Part shown: one piece after another, positions 16,684 to 25,908 of the stretch | How positions within the stretch are numbered: position 1 is the stretch's first letter | Layout: each line of letters opens with the position of its first letter | Assembly (NCBI GenBank): GCA_023213315.1 | Contig: JAKCPI010011676.1 | Coordinates: forward strand, 21,593 to 85,592 | Length of the DNA stretch: 64,000 nucleotides | Direction of reading: 5' to 3' | From: Euborellia annulipes | Taxonomy: Eukaryota; Arthropoda; Insecta; Dermaptera; Anisolabididae | Notes under the pieces: generated by a model | The model's database searches: none | What the model was told of the DNA's origin: nothing | Seen by the model: the letters and a program-made list of their open reading frames with translations, nothing else | Translations under genes and position numbers: made by a program

Positions 16684-17897
16684 ATGCCCCATTTTTTATT
16701 TGATCCAAGATATGAACAATTAGGAATTCGGGAAAAGAAATTTTATAGAAAATGGCTAAGGCCGAGAATTTATAATCCCAAATTAGGAAAAGGAAGCAAT
16801 GGTAGTAATTTGTACTAAACACATTTTTTCATTTCCTAATTGTAAATTAATCCCCTTTTTTTATTTAATAAATATTTTAGTATATGTCATCACGCCTAAA
16901 TTTTATGCCCGTCATGAGTGCATTCTTGAAGAAACTGATAAAGATATTTTAAATCGTATACAGGCAATCCACGAACAATGCCCGAAAGATAAATATGACT
17001 ATCATCAAACTGAATTCCAAAGGTAAATATTTATGCATTTATGTTTCGAGGAGGGAGATTTATAAAAAATTAATTTATCAATTGGGAACTAGATAATTTA
17101 ATATTAATTTTGAAGAGAGTTGAAAATTAGAGATTCTTTGTGTATTTAATCCGCACGGCTGACGTTTCGCTTCCGTGAATGACCTTCTTCACCAGCTCTG
17201 AAGATTGTGTTGATAAAACGTTAAAAAACTGATGAGGAGTTGCACAATCCAAATGGCATCTTCTTAAATTGATATTGTCCATTGTGCGTGACAAATCTTG
17301 TATATTTTCTACTCTAAACTAACTGGTACATGAAAACATCTATTTTTCAAATCAATTGTTGTAAATATCTTAGCCTCTTGGAGTTTATCGACCTCGTCTT
17401 CGATGACAGGCCATGCATATCTGTCCTTAATAATTAGCTTATTCAAATGGCAGTTTATTCAAACACGGGACCGAAACGTTTAAATAAACAAAGAAAAAAC
17501 CTTAGCTGCATCTCTCATTTTCTATCCTCTTATGAATATAATATCACATCTATAAATTGAATTTGTATTAATTTTGAAGTAGTTTTTAACTAGATACTAA
17601 ATTATAATACTAAAATGTATTTACACTATAATTTCGTGTTTAGAAATTAGAACAAACATGATTGTCTTTAAATGCAAATAAATTGGCTGTTGATTTTTCT
17701 CCCAACCACCTTTTCTTACCATCACAATTTATTTATTTACACTTATTTTTTTTAGGATTGGTTGGTATAATGAATATTTAATTGATTGCAATCGAAATGA
17801 TGAACGACTCTATCATCCAAACTTTGATGATCCAGTGATAAAAGTGCAATACCAAGTATACACTAAAAAAGTTTTTAATGGTTTAATAATAATGTAA
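16684..17897 (+). CDS. CFAP144/FAM183-like protein, tandem copy 2
   Basis: Exons 16684-16801, 16881-17022 and 17756-17897 join to 133 residues, close to the usual family length. It shares the exon pattern and intron phases with copy 1. Aligned blocks are YNPKLGKGSN, VYVITPKFYAR (VYFVTPKFYSR in copy 1), YHQTEFQRIGW and DCNRNDERLYHP. Outside these blocks the two proteins differ strongly, so the duplication is old. Like the family it should be an axonemal component, most relevant in sperm in an arthropod. Intron 2 is much longer than in copy 1 because a 450-bp PLE-like element sits in it. Confidence 0.75.
17116..17565. mobile_element. PLE-like element with 14-bp target duplication
   Basis: Flanked by TATTAATTTTGAAG at 17,102-17,115 and 17,566-17,579. 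The left arm holds a decayed hammerhead at 17,161-17,192 (-): GTGAAGA for core 1, then GAAACGTC. The right part has a remnant ACCGAAACG near 17,490. The right tail reads (inverted) CAATTTATAGATGTG then ATTCATAAGAGG, which matches the tails of 32,341-32,598 and 57,848-58,146. It sits in intron 2 of CFAP144-like copy 2. Confidence 0.8.
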
Positions 17898-18560
17898 TGT
17901 ACTATTAGTACAGTAGTATAGAGAAATAAAGACAACGAAAGGAGAGAAAAGAAAAGAGGATGCCAGCCAGAGTCTGAATAATGTAATTCAAGCCTTTGCC
18001 TTTAGCTCTATAATGTTTTGAAACAAGTTTCAAAGCGGAGAGATTTATTAGGGGTATTCATTTTCATTAACATTCTGGCAATCCTATTTTTCTCTTCTTT
18101 TGTTAACCAAACAACTATATTTTTGTTTTATTGGAAAAATCTACTATTAAATATAGACTAGATTTATAAATTCTATATATAGGCCTATATAATTTATATA
18201 TATATATATTTAAATATAAAAAAAAATGTGTTTTTTTTTATTGATTTTACTTTTTTTTCTTCTACACCTCACTACAGTTAGACATCAAAATACATTTGAA
18301 GTTTGTATTTAGTGAGTTTCACGAGGGTAACCTTTGTTCAAAATGTTTCACTTGGAACCCACACCGCAATCCTTAAATTTAACATTTGAAGTTGATGAAT
18401 TTTGCTACATTAACTAAGCAAGGGATCTACCAAAAACAGAAAAACATACAAATGATCTACGAGACGAAAAGTTTGGGGATCTCTGAATATTATTTTTTAA
18501 TTTCTTTTATATATTATTTATGCTCCCGGGTGTCTGCGCCTCTTGACCTGCCTAAGATAC
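17898..18560. other. Spacer after CFAP144-like copy 2
   Basis: AT-rich spacer with an AGAGAAAAGAAAAGAGG stretch, a (TA)n run near 18,200 and no exon signal. Part of 17,960-18,060 (GGATGCCAGCCAGAG) resembles the outer end of the PLE-like elements but lacks a hammerhead. Confidence 0.4.
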
Positions 18561-18564
18561 TTAA

Positions 18565-18950
18565 GGTGCGGGTCTCGAGAAACCGTTAAAACACGATTGA
18601 CTCGAGGTGGCAAGAGATGGCGTTAGTGTTCTCCATAGGAATATAAGGGACTTATTCCATTTCATTCTAGAGCTTCCAGCTAATTAATTAAAGGCAAAAA
18701 ATTAATTATTCTTTAACACAATGATTACTAATTTAATTATCTACAACTTATAGAGCTCCTTTTTTTAAAATATCTTTTATTTAATGCGATTAATCTAAAA
18801 AAAAAAAAAATTTTTTTCGAAAATTAAAAAAAGGGCTTCTATAAGTTGTAGATATTTTAAATAGCTTTAATTTAAAAAAAATTTGAGGTCGATAGCTTCA
18901 AAATTGTGGCCGCTGGAAACTCCCAAAATTAGCACCCCGAGACGCGCACC
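18565..18950. mobile_element. piggyBac-like MITE (family F), copy 1
   Basis: 386-bp element with terminal inverted repeats GGTGCGGGTCTCG and CGAGACGCGCACC, flanked on both sides by TTAA (18,561-18,564 and 18,951-18,954). TTAA duplication is the signature of piggyBac-type transposition. The second copy is inverted at 45,589-45,968. It contains no ORF, so it is non-autonomous. Confidence 0.8.
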
Positions 18951-19516
18951 TTAATCTAAAAAGAAATTAATAGTTAAATCAAGTAGCGAAAGTAGGAACA
19001 AACTTTAAACTCATTTTTCTCAAAACTAGGTTTTTCTTAAACTAAATTTTAAAAATTCATATCTTCCAAACAAAAAAAAAATTCTAAACCGGCTTGCTCA
19101 ACAGTGCGTGTTCTGTTCAGAAAGCATAGAAACTCAATTTTGATCTCGATGAAGTTTTTTTGGTTTATGTGGACGGTCATATATACAAGAATATTAATTG
19201 ATTTCGAAAAGCCTGCTAATATTAATGATATAAAATTGCAAATTTAATTCCAGTTTTTTCTTTAATGAAATGTTTCAAGATAGAAAATAACATTTGCCCC
19301 TGGCGGTCTTTCTTTCTTCCTTCGAAGGCCTCGAGAGCGCGCTACTTGCTGCGCCGATCTCAACCTCTCAACTTCTTTTTTTTCCTTTTCGCCTGTCAGA
19401 TAACAAATTCGAGGCGCCGATTGATTTTTCGACACAATTCAAATTCACTTGTTCACATTCAACTCATTTAAAGCGGGAACCAGGTTTACAAATTGAGTTT
19501 TTAATTCTTTTAAAAA

Positions 19517-22500
19517 ATGATTCAAAGTGATTCTGGAGATAAACGAAAGGATTCCTCAAGCAGTGAAACATCCCCCGATTCAGAAAGGTAAAATTAATAT
19601 TTATTTAATTATGAAATTAACAAAATGAAAAAAAAAAATCAAGTTTTAGGTTAAGCTTCATATTACATTCATCATCTTTAAATGATTTTATTAAATATTG
19701 TTTTAAAAAAAATATGATCTTAAAAATGTAAAAGTGTAATTAATGTTCTATTCAATAATCAAAGTATAATTTTATAAAATAATTATAAAACTTTGATTTT
19801 ATTATTCTACTTAGAAAGGCGCCAAAAAAGTTTTTTTTTCATGTATATTTAGAAAAATATAAATTTGTGTCAGAATAATTTATTATCATTTATATGTCTA
19901 TAATTAATTTCCTTTTATATTCATATATTACTATATTGTAATATATTCAGATTTGTTTTTCATTTTATAAATTTAAAATATTTCGACATGTTCTAGAATG
20001 TGATTTTTCTTAGAATACTTAATGATTAATTTTAATTATAAAATATTGAATGACTTCTTTTCAAAAAGATCAAATTATTTTTAAAGTAATTATTCTCTCA
20101 AAACAGTCGATTCAAGAAAATGCATATTTTGCAATAGCTTCCGCTAATGGTCGAGCACATCAAATTTCTGTTCAAAACACCTTTGAATTAACTTAATTTA
20201 TTCTTATAAGGTGCTCACTTTCTGAAAACCACACCAACCAAAAGGTGTGTTTGTAAACAAGGGAAGAAAAAGGCTACTTATAAACGGGAGATAAGCTTAT
20301 AGTCACTTTTATTTTTCTTAAAAAACTGACTACAAATAGGCAAGTTTTTTGTTTTTAACTTCCACCCTACCCTTGTCACCTTCTAAGTAAAAAATGCTTT
20401 TCATTTGGTATAAGATGTTTGACATTGAAAAACTAGACAATGTTAAATAAAATTAAATTTTTTTTTTCCAATATTGGAAGATTCAATAAGTAATATGCAC
20501 AATGTAAAGATAAATCATATATTGGAGAGATTTGGATTCAGAGTCCCTAGCAGAGAAACTAGGAGTAACGATTTGTTCACATTATGGCAATGTAGAACAA
20601 ATGCATCCATGTTCTCGCCTATTAATAGGATATGTATTACATATAACAATTTTGATAGGGATCATGACCTTCCGGATCTGTTCAGCTGCTCTTTGGTTTC
20701 ATTTAAAAGAAAAATAAAGGGAGTTTTGTATAATGCTTAAAAATTGATATTTATGATAAAGTTAAATGTTCTTTATTTTATAAGTTTTATTGTTAGACAA
20801 ATAAGTATTTTTTAATTATTTTGTGTTTAATTTTGTTTTTATTTTATTTTATTTTATTTTTTTTCTCTTTGCTGTAGAGACTGATTATATTTTGACCAAA
20901 AATATAACTCAAAAATATTGTTTCTTTATGTAGTGCCATTCCTTCATTGGGACATTTATTTCCTGTGGAATGGCCACTTTTCTGTAATAAATAAATAAAT
21001 AAATGACTTAAACAGATGAAATTTTAAAGAATATAGTTGTTTCATTCAAATATAGTCTCCGTTTTTCTCACTTATTTTCCAACAAGCTCATTGATACTTT
21101 TTTTGAAGAACGTACTTTGTTTTTCTTTAAAATAAATGGTGAGGTGGTTTTAGACAGGTTTCTCAGACTTGACATTTTTGCCACTCAAACTACTCTAGAT
21201 ATGAAGTCTTTGTATCTGGAGATTATCCTAGACCCAAAAGAATTTCCCAATGAAACTCTTGTAATTCTCACAGAGTTGTTGGACGACGTGTGATATTCCG
21301 TGGTCGAGAAGGATTATGACATTTATTAAAAAATTTCTCCTACGCATAAATTGAGTAATTTGAACGATACTTAGGTCAAAGTGACACAAGAAAATCTCTT
21401 CATTGTATGAAATATAACCATAAACACTATAGCTTCCCTGTATACCGGTATAAGTTTATATATATATATAAGTTTATATATATACTATCTGTATCAGCCA
21501 AAAGTATTCATTGGCTAGAGAGCTTAGAGACGTGATTAGAGAGATGATATACATGCATTTACGTGTTGGTTGCATATCTTAAATGCACTTGGTCTTTCCG
21601 ATAAGTGGCACATCTAGAGCGAATGCAGATAGAATATGGCACAAAGTCGTACAATCAGGCAATATTGAAGATTTAGCGGACCCCTTTAGGAAGCCACAAT
21701 TATGATTCCAATATAAAAATCTTTTTAAAATAAGTGGTATATGGGCGAAAAATAAAATAAGTCTATATTTTGTCGACGTTTTGAGTGCCGGTCGCACTCT
21801 TCATCAGGGCAAAAATTGATGTCAAATTGTCAGGTTAGTTGACATCAATTTTGCCGACGTTTCGAGTGCCGATCGCACTCTTCATTAGAACAAAAATTAA
21901 TATAATTATGCTCATATTATAATATCCTGCCATCAAGAAACAAGAACTAAAATCTTTTAATTTCTTCAATTATTTCTATTTTTTATTTATAATAAAATTA
22001 CATTTTTCAGACGGCCTTCTAAAAGACATAAAATATCTACTAGTGATGAAGAATCCAGCACCAAAAAGAATCGTTGGTCTCTCCAAGATTCTGACGTCAA
22101 TCCAGAAACGCTTCATGGCCTCGGTGTTGGTTTTCTACCTGACAATTCAGAGGAATCTTCAGCAGAAAACGATTTAGAGGTTGATTTAATTATAAAATTT
22201 ATACATTTTTATTTTGATTATTAAATATTTTATTATTATTATAGGCCGGTTCTCTATTAAATAACTCTAATAAAAAAATTAAGTTAGAAGAAAGCCAGAA
22301 AAAAGAAAAAGCTAAAAAAATGTCCAAAGGAGATAATGGGGCATCTAAAGTTTCGGACAGTTTTCTTAGGAGAAAATCTCTTAGCAGACCACGAGGCCAA
22401 GGTATATATGTGATTTATTAAGGGCATATCATATCCTCTATTAATTTTGAAGCTCTTATCTATTCTAAATCTAATCTGATCTTTACATTTAGTAGTATCA

Positions 22501-25500
22501 CAGATTTTCCATATATTTGTATCTAAAGTTGGCGCATAAGATATAACAAAAATGGGCAAGAGTTTTCTGAAGGCTTATATTTTCGGAATAGGTGATGGAA
22601 AGAATCTCTAGAGTCAGCACTTCCAGTACCGGGGCCTTTGGCGGGCATAAGCCGGTAATGTTACAGGAAGATGGTTTTTCGCAAAAATCTCGAAAACTAT
22701 GCGGTTGTCCGCAAAAATTCATCTATACAAAAATAATCGAAATTAAATTACAAACACAAATGGTCTAGTACATAATCATGCTAAAGTGAACGGTTCGGGA
22801 GATATAGAGGGGTAAAATTTATAATTCATATGAAAGGAGACACTGATGTGAGATAGAGAAATATTTATATCTTGTTACTATGACAACCTTTATATGAATT
22901 ACAAATTTTACCCCTCTTTATCTCCCGAGCGTGATTATGTACTAGACCATTTTTGTTTGTAATTTAATTCGATTATTTTTGTATAGATGAATTTTTGCGG
23001 AAAACCGCCTAGTTTTTGAGATATTTGCGAAAAACCATCTTCCCGTAACTTTACCGGCTTATTCCCGCCAAAGGCCCTTTCTTTCTTCTTATGTAGTATA
23101 TATAGCACACAATTCATATTATATCAATTCAATAAAAGATAATGAATATAATTATTTTTTTTTTAGATGTTTTTTCCAAACTATCCGATGAAATGATTTT
23201 ATCAATATTTCGACTATTGCCTAAAAAGACATTAACGCGATGTTCGCTTGTCTGCAAACGATGGAATAGAATTGCTCTTGATGAAGTGTTATGGACAAGA
23301 CTTGATCTCGCATCTCGTGTTCTACACTCAGGCTCTATGTACTACGTTTCACTTCGAAGACCTATAATATTGCGATTAGCCCAAGCCGATATACGGACGC
23401 CAATTTTTCCATCAGACATACCAACGAATTCCAAACTTCAATATCTTGATTTGAGTATGGCAGTATTACAATCTGATGGTAATTTGAATTTTTTTTTATT
23501 ATTTAACCATTTGGTATTGACTCAACTTTTCGTCGCCTTTTGAAGTCATTTTCTATAAAGTTTGATTATTATGTAATGGTTGGGTTTGCAGTCGTGATGA
23601 TCCCAAAATTGTCTATGGATACCTTAGAGGTTTGCATTTGTGGGTGGTCCGTGTTGGTTTTTGTGTTCTATTTGGGTCTAGTCCCCTAAGTCGTAATGTT
23701 GTTTGCCTTTGAGATTGATTAGTTGGGTTGCTCTCTACACCTCATCCATTGGGAATAGAAAGATTGAGGCCTTGAAATCAACCCAAATAGAACTCTAGGA
23801 CCACACACATACTCTGAGATATATACTGACAAGGAACCAACAAAACTGCGACCCCAAAAACCAACCACCATCGTTATTTCCTAACACTCCTGAAATTGGC
23901 GCCAAAAGAATCTCAAAAACAAATGAGGGTTCATCTGAGAAATTTTTTTCTTCCCATATATATATATAAACCCACACATAAAGCTTATATATAAATTTAT
24001 ATATATATTGAGATGATGGCTGAACTATTAGAAGATATGAGTAGGATGGCAGCCAGGAAAGAAACCAGACAAAAATTCAATCAATTTTTATCTAATTTTA
24101 TTACGATTGCCGACGATCCCGACACGCTTTTGATTTTAACAATTGTGAATTGTTATACCAAGATAGCAACCAATTTAGACTCGAATTTGCTGAAATGATT
24201 GCTATAAAAAAATACAGAAAAACGGCATGCAACTACAAAGACGACATTCAGGGCCTTAGTACTTTGTATGAAAATATTTTAAATTTTATTAATTTATAAT
24301 TATATTGGAAATAAGAAAGAGATAAAAATTTAAGTGAAAGTTTATAAAAAAGAAATCTATTTAAATCTATTTTAAAATATTATAATTTAAGAACAAAAAG
24401 CCTTTATATGAATGGAAAATAGATATGCTAATACATTTAATGCGAAAGGCGTCAATGAATAACAGCAAATATATACAGTACAAAACAATGCATCTCACAT
24501 CCGTGGATAGTGTTTTTATATTGTTAATTTAAAAAATACGTCCATCTATATTTCATTAACTATCGATTGTAAGTTTTTACAAAGAAATGTATTTTAAAAA
24601 ATTCTTGTTAACTTTTATCAAACATGTTTGTCTCATTGATCATAGGTTCTGAGGAAGGGCGCGATTTGCGTCCGAAACGTCAGCAATCGTAATAAAATTA
24701 GATAAAAATTGATTGAATTTTTGTCTGATTTCTTTCCTGGCTGCCATCCTACTCATATCTTTATATATATATATTTTTTTTTAACGCAGATATATAGTCT
24801 TAAAATATAATTTTGTATTTTTTTTTAAATTTCAGATCTTGCTAAATTATTATCAACTTGTAAATTTTTAAAAAAATTAAGTCTTGAACATTGTATTTTA
24901 AATGAAGAATGTTGCGAAAATATTGGAAAAAATCCTACATTAGAAGTTTTAAATTTAGCACTCAGTTATGGATTAAATAATCAATGTGTAAATTATATTT
25001 TATCAGGCTGCAAAAAGTAAGTTTAATATAGATCAAATTTGGAAATTTCAAGATAATTGAATTTTGTTTTTATTTTCCAGATTGAATTCTCTAAATCTTG
25101 GTTGGACATGTCTTTCCCCAGATGCATTATCTTCTATCGTAGAAATGCTTCCTGCTTCAATGCAAAGACTTAATTTAAGTGGATGTCGGAAAAATCTTAA
25201 TGATTCTCATGTTATGCAACTGATAAAAACCTGCCCTGATCTCATTGAATTGGATTTAAGTGACAGTACTAATCTAACAACAGAAACTATTGGATGTTTA
25301 TCTAAACTTACTAAGATAGAATATTTTGCCTTAAGTCGTTGTTATTCGATTCCTCCTAATCAGTATATTAAATTAGCACTTATACCTTCTCTGATGTATT
25401 TAGATGTTTTTGGATTGTTATCAGATCAATCAATCCAAATTTTACAACAATCTATGCCCGATGTGGGAATAAATAAATATATTTTTTCCTCTGTTGCTCG

Positions 25501-25555
25501 CCCTACTGTTGGCCTTCGACGAACTAGTATATGGGGTTTGCGTGTACGAGACTGA
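19517..25555 (+). CDS. Skp2: SKP2-type F-box/leucine-rich-repeat protein
   Basis: Exons 19517-19587, 22011-22179, 22245-22401, 23167-23478, 24836-25016 and 25081-25555 join to 454 residues without a break. Residues 1-130 are a Ser/Lys/Glu-rich leader. The F-box starts at about residue 133 (LSDEMILSIFRLLPKKTL, then CSLVCKRWNRIALDE and LWTRLDL). Leucine-rich repeats follow (LQYLDLS, LKKLSLEHC, LEVLNLA, LNSLNLGW, LIELDLSD). The C-terminal tail FSSVARPTVG is the part that folds back over the repeats in vertebrate SKP2. SKP2 is the substrate receptor of an SCF ubiquitin ligase that removes CDK inhibitors such as p27 in the cell cycle. The start ATG at 19,517 is supported by the in-frame donor after 23 codons. 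Intron 1 (2.4 kb) hosts a LINE 3' end and a tandem hammerhead pair. Confidence 0.93.
20474..21003 (+). mobile_element. Non-LTR retrotransposon, 3' end (LINE relic)
   Basis: An 88-codon frame at 20474-20740 has the look of the C-terminus of a Jockey/RTE-type reverse transcriptase (RTNASMFSPINRI, then CSLVSFKRKIKGVL). About 250 bp of AT-rich 3' UTR follow, ending TTTTCTGTAATAAATAAA with a (TAAA)n tail at 20,990-21,003. The 5' part is absent, as usual for truncated LINE insertions. It lies in SKP2 intron 1, same strand. The exact clade cannot be fixed from this piece. Confidence 0.7.
21722..21905 (-). mobile_element. PLE-like fragment with two hammerheads in tandem
   Basis: Two related hammerhead motifs in the same (minus) orientation, 81 bp apart: 21,775-21,807 (CTGATGA, A, GAGTGC/GCACTC, but AAAAC in place of GAAAC, GTC) and 21,856-21,888 (CTAATGA, A, stem II GAGTGC/GCACTC, GAAAC, GTC). 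Each carries one core mutation. The intact relative is at 31,934-31,982, which has the same stem II. The head-to-tail arrangement resembles the tandem pseudo-LTRs of PLEs. Confidence 0.7.
22621..23085. mobile_element. 465-bp fold-back element in SK2-type gene intron 3
   Basis: Lies in intron 3 of the SKP2-type gene. The left arm (GGGCCTTTGGCGGGCATAAG, TGGTTTTTCGCAAAAATCTC, TTCATCTATACAAAAATAAT) is repeated inverted on the right (CCGCCAAAGGCCC, TTGCGAAAAACCATCTTCC, TATTTTTGTATAGATGAAT). The arms are about 210 bp each, and the centre contains TTACTATGACAACC. No ORF and no hammerhead core; unlike the other palindromes it lacks the GCAGCC end word. Confidence 0.7.
24010..24758. mobile_element. 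Long PLE-like element with inverted arms
   Basis: Arms of about 85 bp: 24,031-24,115 (GATATGAGTAGGATGGCAGC, AGGAAAGAAACCAGAC) and its inverse at 24,683-24,758. A left tail has GATGGCTGAAC. The right arm has an intact hammerhead core at 24,649-24,681; the left arm keeps only the GTC side. About 530 bp of internal DNA separates the arms, without a usable ORF. Flanking (TA)n repeats obscure any target duplication. It sits in SKP2 intron 4. Confidence 0.65.
24649..24681 (+). ncRNA. Hammerhead ribozyme motif
   Basis: CTGAGGA, one extra A, stem II GGGCGC/GCGTCC (one G-U pair), GAAAC, GTC. Both conserved cores are intact. Stem I is weak (about three pairs), so activity is doubtful. Confidence 0.65.
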
Positions 25556-25908
25556 ATCCATTATTATTATTCTTTTCTTATATATATTTCCATCTCTATA
25601 TTCCTAGTCGAAATTTAAATATTTAATCTTTTTAGTAATTTCAATTATTATTTTTTTTTTCTTAAAATTTCATAATTTCATTATATATTCATTTAAACAC
25701 ATTAAAAATACTTTTCATATGGAATATTTTATATATATATTTTTTTATTTAAATTTAAGTTAGACTTATTTGTAATTTTTAAAATGATAATAAACATCAT
25801 TCCAAATAAAATGTTTGAAAGATGAAATTTCAACCTTAAAACTAAAAAGTGAGGCACTAATAGTCCAACTGCGAGTAAGAATGGTTTGTTTAAAAACATT
25901 CAAGTTGT

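Noticed and set aside
18190..18215. TA-rich microsatellites as telomere- or origin-like structure
   Set aside because: Short (TA)n runs are scattered all over the window and carry no positional signal.
24013..24198. 61-codon frame in SKP2 intron 4
   Set aside because: It spans the tail and arm of a PLE-like element and has no protein similarity.
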